A stretch of 5,083 bases of DNA from Actinomycetes bacterium (lineage in GTDB: Bacteria > Actinomycetota > Acidimicrobiia > Acidimicrobiales > RAAP-2), in contig JAJXXB010000163.1 of the NCBI GenBank assembly GCA_021781315.1, positions 1-5,083 on the forward strand. Reading direction: 5' to 3'. The position numbers and the translations under genes were made by a program. Positions 1-5,083 of the stretch are shown here, piece by piece. The notes under the pieces were generated by a model. That model was not told where the DNA came from. It saw only the letters and a list, made by a program, of their open reading frames with translations, and ran no database searches. Each line of letters begins with the position of its first letter. The stretch's first letter is position 1.

Positions 1-90
1 GCGGGCGATGAACGACACGTTCGAGTGGGTCGGGTCGACGGTGTAGACGCCGGCGGGGGGAAGAACGGTGGTGGTGGACTGCGTGGTCAT
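1..90 (-). CDS. YceI-like domain protein, N-terminal fragment (cut by left edge)
   Basis: Only the first 30 codons are present; the gene continues beyond base 1. After a Ser/Thr-rich start (MTTQSTTTVLPPAG) comes YTVDPTHSNVSFIAR. This matches the first beta strand of YceI-family lipocalin-like barrels, which typically begin W/Y-x-(I/V)-D-x-x-H-S-x-(V/I)-x-F. YceI proteins bind polyisoprenoid or other amphiphilic ligands in a barrel, and some are induced by stress. No signal peptide or hydrophobic segment precedes the barrel, so this copy is probably cytoplasmic (inference). The ATG start has a good ribosome site, AGGAGA at 96-101 on the minus strand, 5 nt upstream. The gene is divergent from marR, and the operator pair at 136-183 predicts control by that MarR protein. 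The family call rests on about 15 residues, so it is good but not certain. Confidence 0.8.
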   Translation of the reverse strand, partial: MTTQSTTTVLPPAGVYTVDPTHSNVSFIAR

Positions 91-131
91 TCTGATCTCC
101 TGTTGGGGTTGGTACTTCTGGGGATGGACCC

Positions 132-161
132 AGTATAGTTGCTTCTACAACTATTTGTCAA
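132..161 (-). promoter_or_regulatory. Promoter of the YceI-like gene
   Basis: On the minus strand, a perfect -35 box TTGACA (156-161) and a near-consensus -10 box TATACT (132-137) are separated by 18 bp. Transcription should start near base 125, giving a leader of about 35 nt that contains the AGGAGA ribosome site. It is the strongest sigma-70-type promoter in the window. Its spacer is almost wholly occupied by the palindromic operator at 136-153, a layout typical of steric repression. Confidence 0.75.
136..153. promoter_or_regulatory. Operator 1: 18-bp palindrome, probable MarR site
   Basis: TAGTTG-CTTCTA-CAACTA is a perfect palindrome with 6-bp arms and a 6-bp spacer. Its size and TTG/CAA half-sites fit the operators bound by MarR-family dimers. 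It sits between the -35 and -10 boxes of the yceI promoter and touches the -10 box, so a bound dimer should block that promoter. Assigning it to the adjacent MarR protein is inference from position and symmetry. Confidence 0.7.
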
Positions 162-165
162 GCAG

Positions 166-183
166 TAATTTCTTCAGCAACTA
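166..183. promoter_or_regulatory. Operator 2: second copy of the MarR-like site
   Basis: TAATTTCTTCAGCAACTA matches operator 1 at 14 of 18 positions in the same orientation. The right half-site CAACTA is intact and the left one is degenerate (TAATTT). It starts exactly 30 bp after operator 1, a little under three helical turns, so both dimers would lie on roughly the same face of the DNA. It ends 5 bp before the marR -10 box, covering the -35 and spacer region, as expected for autorepression with a weaker site. Confidence 0.6.
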
Positions 184-188
184 GATGC

Positions 189-201
189 TATACTGGGTCC
201 A
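189..201 (+). promoter_or_regulatory. marR promoter -10 box, leaderless start
   Basis: TATACT at 189-194 is followed by 6 bp and then the ATG at 201. A -10 box in this position puts the transcription start on the A of the ATG, so the mRNA should have no leader. In agreement, no Shine-Dalgarno sequence lies upstream of the ATG. The -35 is poor (TAATTT at 166-171 with 17-bp spacing) and overlaps operator 2. Confidence 0.65.
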
Positions 202-659
202 TGTCACTCCAGTCGAGCGCGTGCCCCTCGGGCGATGAGAAGGTCGAACTCTTCGGCCTGCTCCTAGAGACCAACGCCCGTCTGGCCCGCACCCTGGGTC
301 TCGAACTCGAGGCCCAGTGCGACCTGCCCCTCGCCTGGTTCGAGGTCCTGTTGCAGCTGCGCCGCGCGAACGACTCGCGCCTCAAGATGAACCAGGTCGC
401 CGACGCCATCGTGCACTCGACGGGCGGCACCACGCGCCTGATCGACCGGTTGGCCGAGGCCGGTCTGGTCGAGCGACAGTCCTGCCCGTCGGACCGCCGC
501 GCCATCTACGTCGCCCTGACCAGCGCCGGTGACGCCAAGCTCGACGAGGCGCTCGGAGTCCACCTGAGCTACCTGGAGAAGAACCTCGCCGGCCGCTTGA
601 GCCCGAGCGAGCGATCGACGCTCACCGGACTGCTCACCAAGATCAACACGCCCGCCTAG
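201..659 (+). CDS. MarR-family transcriptional regulator
   Basis: This 152-residue protein has the normal length of MarR regulators, dimeric winged-helix DNA-binding proteins of the cytoplasm. An N-terminal dimerisation helix spans about residues 13-40 and is followed by WFEVLLQLRRA (46-56). The helix-turn-helix spans about 62-87: LKMNQVADAI, then the recognition helix STGGTTRLIDRLAEAG. The wing carries the family signature with D98-R99-R100 followed by IYVALTSAG. C-terminal dimer helices lie at about 111-150. Cysteines are at 8, 40 and 95; C95 sits in the wing, but no classic OhrR-type sensing pattern is evident, so the ligand is unknown. The gene is divergent from the YceI-like gene, with paired operators between them, which supports repression of both. 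The ATG is chosen because the -10 box at 189-194 predicts a leaderless mRNA starting there. It ends 2 bp from the ileS stop. Confidence 0.92.
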   Translation: MSLQSSACPSGDEKVELFGLLLETNARLARTLGLELEAQCDLPLAWFEVLLQLRRANDSRLKMNQVADAIVHSTGGTTRLIDRLAEAGLVERQSCPSDRRAIYVALTSAGDAKLDEALGVHLSYLEKNLAGRLSPSERSTLTGLLTKINTPA

Positions 660-661
660 GG

Positions 662-3600
662 CTAGATCACCCGCGTCACCCACACGCGCGCCGCGCGCTC
701 GTCGTCGAGTTCGAGGGCGGTGCCCTCTCCCACGCCGGGCGTCGCTTCGACGCGACTGGCCAGCACCTCAGAGGCGAGCGAGGCGTAGTCCGCGGCCAGA
801 TCGTCGAGCCCCTCGAGGTGCAAGATGATGCGGTCGGCGACGTCGAAGCCCGAGGACTTGCGCAGGTCCTGCACCTGGCGCACCACGTCGCGCAGGAGTC
901 CGCGTCGGCGCAGGTCGTCGGTGAGCGTGAGATCGAGCGCCACCACCTCGGCGCCGTCGCGCGAGACGGCGAATCCGCCCTGTCCCTTCACCCGCAACTC
1001 GATCTCCTCGCCGCTGAGTTCGAACGTGCCGCTCGAGAGCTCCACGCGCACCGTGGAACCCGACTCGAGGGCCGCCGCGCTCGCGGTGGCGTCGAGTGCC
1101 GCGAGCGCCGGGCGAAGTTCCTTGACCGCCTCGCCTAGTCGCGGTCCGACCAGGCGGAAGTTGGGCACCAGTTCGAAGGTGAGCACCTCGGCGAGCTCGG
1201 AGGTGAACTCGACCACGTCGACGTTGAGCTCGTCCTCGACCACGCCGGCCGGAGGCCGCGGGCTGCCCGCGGGCAGGAAGACGAGGGCGCGCGAGAGGGG
1301 CTGGCGGACCTTGACGCCGGCCTCGGCGCGCGCCGCGCGACCCAGGGACGTGAGTCGGCGCGCGACGTCCATCTGCACGTCGAGTCCGACGTCGCGACGC
1401 GACGCGACGACCTCGGGCCAGTCGGCCAGGTGGACCGACGCGTCCTCGGAGACGGCGAAGAGGTCGTGGTAGAGGCGCTCGGCCGTGAAGGGGCAAAAGG
1501 GCGCGAGCAGCAGCGACACGCGCTGGAGGACCGCCAGCAGCGTCGCCTGGGCCGCGAGGGAGTCCCCGGCCGGGGCGTCGGGGTCGGTGCGCCAGAACCG
1601 GCGCCGGCTGCGGCGCACGTACCAGTTCGACAGGTCGTCGATGAACTCGGCGAGCGGGCCCGTCGCCGAGAGGGGCTCGTATCCCTCGAGTGACGTCGTG
1701 ACCACCTCGGTGACGGCCTCTAGGCGTGAGAGGATCCACTGGTCGATGACGGGGCGCTCGGACTCGAGCGGGATCGAGGGATCCTCGGGGTCGAAGCCGT
1801 TGAGCGACGCGTAGGTCGAGAAGAAGCTGAACGTGTTCCACAGCGTCGCCAGGGTCTCGCGTAGCGAGTGGTCGATGGCGCGCAGGCTCGAACGCGTCGA
1901 AGTCCACGGAGAGCCCTGGGAGAACATCCACCAGCGCAGCGGGTCGGCGCCGCGGGTGTTGAGGACGTCCCAGGGGTCGATGACGTTGCCCACCGACTTG
2001 GACATCTTGCGCCCGTTCTCATCCACGATGTGCCCGAGGCACAGGACGTGCTGGTAGGGCGTCGCGCCGAAGACCAGGGTGTTGACCGCCAGCAGCGAGT
2101 AGAACCAGCCACGCGTCTGATCGATCGCTTCGGCGATGAACTGGGCCGGGAACTGCATGGCCTCGGCCGATCCCGCGACGTGGGGGTATCCCACCTGGGC
2201 GGCCGGCATCGCGCCCGAGTCGAACCAGGCGTCGATCACCGGTTCCACCCGTCGGGCCTCGCCCGCGCAGGTCGGGCACGCGATGGTCACCTCGTCGATC
2301 GCCGGACGGTGCGGATCGAGCTCGGAGAGGTCGCGCCCGGCGAGCGCGGAGAGCTCGGCGCGCGAGCCCACGCAGGTCAGGTGGTTCTCGCCACAGCGCC
2401 AGATCGGCAGCGGCGTGCCCCAGAAGCGGTCGCGCGAGAGCGCCCAGTCGACGTTGTTGGCCAGCCACTCGCCGAAGCGCCCGTCGCGGATGTGCTGGGG
2501 GTGCCAGTCGATGGTGGCGTTCTCTGAGAGGAGCTTGTCCTTGAACTGGCTCGTCGCGATGTACCAGCTGGGCTTGCCCCAGTAGATCAGCACCGTCGAG
2601 CAGCGCCAGCAGTGCGGCAGGGAGTGCACGTAGTCCATGCGGCGCATCAGGATGCCGCGGCGCTCGAGCTCGTCGTTGATGTCGTGGTTCGCCTCGCGCA
2701 CGTCGCGGCCCTCGAGCCAGGGAACCGCGCTGGTGAAGGCGCCGTCGGGGCCGACCGGATTCAGGGTCGGCAGGCCGTTGGCGCGCGCGATCACGCGGTC
2801 GACCTCGCCGAAGGCCGGTGACTGGTGCACGAGGCCGGTGCCGTCCTCGGTCGTCACGTAGTCCGCCGCCACCACGTAGCAGGCGTCGACGCCCTCGGGC
2901 AGGGCCACGTCGTCAAAGGGCCGCTGGTAGTGCACGCCGAGCAGGTCGGTGCCCGAGAGCGTGGACTCGGCGCGCGCACCCTCGCCAAAGACCGCCTCGA
3001 CGAGGTCGGCCGCGACGACCACCCCGCCGACGACGGCGTACGTGATCTCGGGATTCACCGCGATCGCCACGTTGGACAGCAGCGTCCAGGGCGTCGTCGT
3101 CCACACCGCGAGGTGCGTCGCACCGGCGAGCGCCGGGTGATCGGCGGCGTCGGTGATGGCGAGCTTCACGTAACAGCTCTCGTCGGTCTCGTCGGTGTAG
3201 ACGCCGGGCTGGCCGAGCTCGTGGCTCGAGAGCGCCGTGCCGCAGCGCGGGCAGTACGGGACGACCTTCAAGTCCTCATAGAGCAGACCGCGCTCGAAGA
3301 GCTGTTGGAGCTGCCACCACACGGACTCCACGTAGGAGGGGTGGAACGTGTAGTAGGCGTGCTCCATGTCGGTCCAATAGCCGATGCGCGTGGTGAGCCG
3401 CTCGAACTCGCCGACGTAGGTCAACACCGACTCGCGGCACAGGCGCGTGAACTCGGCGACGCCCACCTCGTCGACGATCGCCTTCTTGCCCGAGATGCCC
3501 AGCTGCTTTTCGACCTGCACCTCGACCGGCAGGCCGTGGGTGTCCCAGCCGGCGCGACGGTCCACGAAGCGCCCGCGCATCGTCTGGAATCGGCAGAAGA

Positions 3601-3799
3601 GGTCCTTGTAGACGCGCGCCCACACGTGGTGCAGGCCCGGCATGCCGTTGGCCGTCGGCGGCCCCTCGTAGAAGACCCAGGGTTCGGCGCCGCGGCGCAT
3701 CGCCAGGGAACGCTGAAAGACGTCGTGCTCGTCCCAACGGCGCAGTTCGGCCTCTTCGATGGCCACGAAATCCAAGTCGGCGCTGACGGGGCGAAACAC
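662..3799 (-). CDS. ileS: Isoleucyl-tRNA synthetase (IleRS), clade-2 type
   Basis: This cytoplasmic class Ia synthetase charges tRNA-Ile with isoleucine using ATP. At 1045 residues it is full length. In order: an N-terminal segment with WVFYEGPPTANG (41-52); the HIGH-equivalent G55-L56-H57-H58; GWDTHGLPVE (84-93); the CP1 editing domain with TTTPWTL (234-240), GTGLVH (320-325) and the editing aspartate D334 nine residues after H325; CxxC pairs at 183/186, 397/400 and 508/511, likely metal ligands; WFDSG (525-529); KMSKS (598-602); an anticodon-binding helical domain with NWYVRRSRRRFW (725-736); and a C-terminal region ending in LRRRGLLRDVVRQVQDLRKSSGF. No cysteines follow C769, so the C-terminal zinc ribbon of E. 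coli-type enzymes is absent. That absence and the GXHH motif place it in the IleRS2 (eukaryote-like, actinobacterial) group. The start is GTG with AAGGAG 5 nt upstream. Editing residues appear intact. Confidence 0.98.
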   Translation of the reverse strand: MFRPVSADLDFVAIEEAELRRWDEHDVFQRSLAMRRGAEPWVFYEGPPTANGMPGLHHVWARVYKDLFCRFQTMRGRFVDRRAGWDTHGLPVEVQVEKQLGISGKKAIVDEVGVAEFTRLCRESVLTYVGEFERLTTRIGYWTDMEHAYYTFHPSYVESVWWQLQQLFERGLLYEDLKVVPYCPRCGTALSSHELGQPGVYTDETDESCYVKLAITDAADHPALAGATHLAVWTTTPWTLLSNVAIAVNPEITYAVVGGVVVAADLVEAVFGEGARAESTLSGTDLLGVHYQRPFDDVALPEGVDACYVVAADYVTTEDGTGLVHQSPAFGEVDRVIARANGLPTLNPVGPDGAFTSAVPWLEGRDVREANHDINDELERRGILMRRMDYVHSLPHCWRCSTVLIYWGKPSWYIATSQFKDKLLSENATIDWHPQHIRDGRFGEWLANNVDWALSRDRFWGTPLPIWRCGENHLTCVGSRAELSALAGRDLSELDPHRPAIDEVTIACPTCAGEARRVEPVIDAWFDSGAMPAAQVGYPHVAGSAEAMQFPAQFIAEAIDQTRGWFYSLLAVNTLVFGATPYQHVLCLGHIVDENGRKMSKSVGNVIDPWDVLNTRGADPLRWWMFSQGSPWTSTRSSLRAIDHSLRETLATLWNTFSFFSTYASLNGFDPEDPSIPLESERPVIDQWILSRLEAVTEVVTTSLEGYEPLSATGPLAEFIDDLSNWYVRRSRRRFWRTDPDAPAGDSLAAQATLLAVLQRVSLLLAPFCPFTAERLYHDLFAVSEDASVHLADWPEVVASRRDVGLDVQMDVARRLTSLGRAARAEAGVKVRQPLSRALVFLPAGSPRPPAGVVEDELNVDVVEFTSELAEVLTFELVPNFRLVGPRLGEAVKELRPALAALDATASAAALESGSTVRVELSSGTFELSGEEIELRVKGQGGFAVSRDGAEVVALDLTLTDDLRRRGLLRDVVRQVQDLRKSSGFDVADRIILHLEGLDDLAADYASLASEVLASRVEATPGVGEGTALELDDERAARVWVTRVI

Positions 3800-3804
3800 G
3801 GGCT

Positions 3805-3828
3805 CTCCTTATGAGTTATCCAATGGTA
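3805..3828 (-). promoter_or_regulatory. ileS ribosome site and weak candidate -10 box
   Basis: On the minus strand AAGGAG (3805-3810) lies 5 nt before the GTG at 3799 and settles that start. A possible -10 box TACCAT (3823-3828) would start transcription near 3816, giving a leader of about 16 nt; no convincing -35 is seen. The ribosome site is solid and the promoter is tentative. The main ileS promoter could instead lie inside the GNAT gene. Confidence 0.45.
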
Positions 3829-3858
3829 CTGAACGACCCGGAGCCATTGACGCGGCCC

Positions 3859-3871
3859 TACGCTGAACGGG
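3859..3871 (+). promoter_or_regulatory. Candidate -10 box for a leaderless GNAT gene
   Basis: TACGCT (3859-3864) fits the TANNNT -10 pattern and is followed by 6 bp and then GTG at 3871, the same geometry as marR. There is no clear -35 box. The predicted transcription start is the G of the GTG. Confidence 0.45.
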
Positions 3872-4338
3872 TGCTCGCCGTCGCCGTCGAACCCGTCACG
3901 TCGCCCGGGCCCCTCTCGGTCATCTACTCCGCCCTCGACGAGCTCGCCCGGCGCTACGGGCCCGGAGCCGACGCCGACCACCTCGACCTCGAGGAGATGG
4001 TCCCGCCGCGCGGCGTCTTCGTCGTCGCCCGCGAGGACACGCACGTGGTTGGCGGCGTGGGCGTGCGCACGATCCTGGGTCCCGAGCGCCACACCGGCGA
4101 GGTCAAGCGGCTCTGGGTGCGACCGGACCTTCGCCGCCGCGGCGTGGGCGCCGCGCTGATGGAGGCCGTCGTCGCGGCCGCGCGCGACATCGGCATGCGC
4201 GAGCTCTACCTCGAGACGGGATTCCTCCAGCCCGAGGCGATCGCCTTCTACGCGGCGATCGGCTGGCGGCGCGTCGACGCCCTACCCGAGGGCGCGTTCT
4301 CCTACCCGCTCGCGCATCGCTTCCACCTACGAACCTAG
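3871..4338 (+). CDS. GNAT-family N-acetyltransferase
   Basis: This is a single-domain acetyltransferase that would move an acetyl group from acetyl-CoA to an amine; the substrate cannot be told. With the GTG at 3871 as residue 1, the first strand is VLAVAVEP, and GVFVVAREDTHVVGGVGVRTI (48-68) forms the next strands. The central strand EVKRLWV (77-83) leads into the acetyl-CoA pyrophosphate loop RRRGVG (88-93, motif A). YLETGFLQPEAIAFYAAIGW (113-132) is motif B. The order and the LETG-Q-EAIAFY-GW pattern are typical of small bacterial GNATs. Length is 155 residues. An in-frame ATG at 3811 would add 20 residues, but that stretch has lower GC at third positions, no ribosome site, and lies against the ileS start, so I prefer 3871. 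It overlaps the convergent HAD gene by 12 bp. Confidence 0.85.
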   Translation: MLAVAVEPVTSPGPLSVIYSALDELARRYGPGADADHLDLEEMVPPRGVFVVAREDTHVVGGVGVRTILGPERHTGEVKRLWVRPDLRRRGVGAALMEAVVAAARDIGMRELYLETGFLQPEAIAFYAAIGWRRVDALPEGAFSYPLAHRFHLRT

Positions 4339-4992
4339 GAACTGCTCGTCGAGCCAGTCGCTCGAGAGGTCTGCAAGCGAGTCGAGGATCAGATCGGCCA
4401 GGGCGAAGGCGGCCTGGTCACGATCCTCGGCCACCGGCACCGCGACCACGCTCATCTGACCCGCCTTGGCCGCGATGACGCCCGCGGCCGAGTCCTCAAA
4501 GACCAGGCACGCCGACGCCTCGACGCCGAGGGCCCGAGCCGCGGTGAGAAAGACCCCGGGGTGGGGCTTGCCAAAGGGCTCCACGTCGGCCGAGTGGATG
4601 GTGGCGAAGCGCTCGGAGAGCTCGAAGTGGCCCAGGCAGCGCTCGATCAACGGGCGCGGCGTGGAGCTGGCGAGGGCCACGGGTCCTCGCTCGCTCGCCA
4701 GGTCGATCGCGCGCAGCGCGCCGGGCAGCAATCGTCCGACGTCCTCGACGAGCTCGCCCACGCGCTCGAGGAGCGACTCGGTCACCTCGGCCACGCTGGC
4801 GCCCTGCCAGGGATAGCGCGCGTACCAGAAGCGCACGACCTCTTCGACGTACATGCCTTTGGTCGAGCGGCCCTCGGCGTCGGCCAGGGGAACGCCGAGG
4901 TCACCGAAGATCTCCACCTCGGCCTGGTGCCAGAGGATCTCGGAGTCGATCAGCAGGCCGTCCATGTCGAAGACGGTCGCTCGCACAGTCAC
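4327..4992 (-). CDS. HAD-superfamily sugar-phosphate phosphatase, HxpB/YniC-like
   Basis: This 221-residue cytoplasmic phosphatase is of normal size for HAD subfamily IA (beta-phosphoglucomutase/YniC-like). Motif I is VFDMDGLLIDSE (7-18), with nucleophile D9 and acid/base D11. A helical cap follows (about 19-85), containing RFWYARYPWQG (54-64). Motif II is ALASSTP (106-112), motif III K142 in FGKPHPGVF (140-148), and motif IV FEDSAAG (165-171) with E166-D167 binding magnesium. The cap segment WYARYPWQG and the overall layout resemble E. coli HxpB (YniC), which dephosphorylates hexitol phosphates and 2-deoxyglucose-6-phosphate. The exact substrate here is not proven, so no symbol is given. The GTG start at 4992 is preferred over the GTG at 4986 because GAGAAG (5001-5006) lies 8 nt upstream. 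It is convergent with the GNAT gene and divergent from the gene starting at 5029. Confidence 0.9.
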   Translation of the reverse strand: MTVRATVFDMDGLLIDSEILWHQAEVEIFGDLGVPLADAEGRSTKGMYVEEVVRFWYARYPWQGASVAEVTESLLERVGELVEDVGRLLPGALRAIDLASERGPVALASSTPRPLIERCLGHFELSERFATIHSADVEPFGKPHPGVFLTAARALGVEASACLVFEDSAAGVIAAKAGQMSVVAVPVAEDRDQAAFALADLILDSLADLSSDWLDEQFLGS

Positions 4993-5016
4993 CGGTGCAT
5001 CTTCTCACAGGCTCGC

Positions 5017-5029
5017 TACGGTGACGTCG
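5017..5029 (+). promoter_or_regulatory. Candidate -10 box for the gene starting at 5029
   Basis: TACGGT (5017-5022) fits TANNNT and is followed by 6 bp and then GTG at 5029, the spacing expected when transcription starts on the start codon. No -35 box or Shine-Dalgarno sequence is seen. The 36-bp gap to the HAD gene start leaves little space for anything else. Confidence 0.4.
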
Positions 5030-5083
5030 TGCTCGTACGATCGCTCGACCTCGACGACGTCGACGCCGTGGTGGGACTGGTGC
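5029..5083 (+). CDS. Probable GNAT acetyltransferase, N-terminal fragment (cut by right edge)
   Basis: Eighteen codons are present, starting at GTG: MLVRSLDLDDVDAVVGLV. The hydrophobic strand LVRSL, then the acidic turn DLDDVDAVVGLV opening a helix, is the usual beginning of a GNAT fold (compare the common pattern 'I-R-x-h-x-x-x-D-h-x-x-h-x-x-h'). Third positions are all G or C apart from two A's, as in a real gene here. An alternative GTG at 5021 opens a Ser/Thr/Trp-rich frame with no family resemblance. The fragment is too short for certainty; an unrelated gene is possible. Confidence 0.5.
   Translation, partial: MLVRSLDLDDVDAVVGLV

Larger units (their letters stand above)
124..202. repeat. 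Perfect 15-bp inverted repeat flanking the operators
   Basis: The left arm at 124-138 (ATGGACCCAGTATAG) is the exact reverse complement of the right arm at 188-202 (CTATACTGGGTCCAT), with 49 bp between them. Each arm carries the -10 box of one promoter (yceI on the left, marR on the right) and runs to its predicted start of transcription. The right arm reaches the second base of the marR ATG. The identity extends beyond what two -10 boxes require. The loop is too long for a likely terminator, and no T-run follows. Confidence 0.85.

Noticed and set aside
91..200. Bidirectional terminator or small RNA gene in the marR/yceI gap
   Set aside because: The inverted repeat has a 49-nt loop and no T-run, and the promoters and operators account for nearly all of the gap.
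655..660. CCTAGG at the marR stop, repeated at the GNAT stop (4334-4339)
   Set aside because: In both places the plus-strand TAG stop falls inside CCTAGG, which is curious, but a 6-bp match at two sites is within chance and no longer symmetry or shared flank is present.
264..683. Minus-strand frame opposite marR
   Set aside because: Antisense shadow. The plus-strand frame encodes a complete MarR protein with recognition helix and D-R-R wing.
1256..1272. GC-only hairpin (8-bp arms CCGCGGGC/GCCCGCGG, 1-nt loop)
   Set aside because: It lies in the coding sequence of the ileS C-terminal region, in a Pro/Gly/Ala-rich stretch, and has no T-run, so it is likely a by-product of GC-rich codons and not a terminator.
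768..1931. 387-codon minus-strand frame within ileS, and similar Arg-rich frames such as 2019-2468
   Set aside because: These are out-of-frame readings of ileS, dominated by Arg, Ala, Gly and Pro, with no ribosome site or recognisable fold.
2825..3814. Long (329-codon) open frame on the plus strand opposite ileS
   Set aside because: It is the antisense shadow of the ileS codons. In GC-rich genes the opposite strand rarely meets a stop. The peptide is rich in Arg, His, Gly and Val with no domain pattern, while the minus-strand frame is an unmistakable IleRS.
5021..5083. Alternative GTG start at 5021 for the right-edge gene
   Set aside because: The frame stays open to the edge but reads as a Ser/Thr/Trp-rich peptide unlike any family. 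The frame from 5029 looks like a GNAT N-terminus and has a well-placed -10 box.
1..5083. A new defence system, mobile element or CRISPR-like array
   Set aside because: I found no repeats in series, transposase, phage-type or nuclease motifs, tRNA gene or compositional break. The content is ordinary housekeeping and regulatory genes.

Overview
The window is high-GC DNA (about two thirds G+C, with third codon positions almost all G or C in the strong genes). Three traits together suggest a chromosomal segment from an actinomycete (Actinomycetota): the clade-2 isoleucyl-tRNA synthetase with a Gly-Leu-His-His signature, TANNNT -10 boxes, and a mix of leaderless and Shine-Dalgarno starts. I cannot name the genus; one of the deep, less studied classes such as Acidimicrobiia is only a guess.

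Layout, left to right. (1) At 1-90 on the minus strand is the N-terminal end of a YceI-like gene that runs off the left edge. (2) At 91-200 is a 110-bp, AT-richer divergent control region. It holds a near-consensus minus-strand promoter, a plus-strand -10 box, two similar 18-bp operators 30 bp apart, and a perfect 15-bp inverted repeat covering both -10 boxes. (3) At 201-659 is a MarR-family regulator, read away from the YceI gene. (4) At 662-3799 on the minus strand is a complete ileS, ending tail to tail with marR only 2 bp away. (5) At 3800-3870 is a short divergent region. (6) At 3871-4338 (or from 3811) is a GNAT acetyltransferase. (7) At 4327-4992 on the minus strand is an HxpB/YniC-like HAD phosphatase whose 3' end overlaps the GNAT gene by 12 bp. 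(8) At 5029-5083 is the start of another plus-strand gene, probably a second GNAT protein, cut by the right edge.

The genes alternate in direction (minus, plus, minus, plus, minus, plus), so there is no operon inside the window. All control must sit in three short divergent regions, and neither convergent junction has room for a normal terminator. The only clear regulatory pairing is marR with the YceI gene: the operators lie on both promoters, which predicts a MarR repressor controlling itself and its divergent neighbour. ileS is housekeeping (tRNA-Ile charging), and no functional link to the GNAT and HAD genes is visible.

I see no CRISPR, mobile element, RNA gene or toxin-antitoxin-like cassette. 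The points worth a second look are the GXHH active-site signature of IleRS (linked in this clade to mupirocin hyper-resistance), the architecture of the marR/yceI control region, and three plus-strand genes whose start codon lies exactly 12 nt after the first base of a TANNNT box, as expected for leaderless mRNAs.
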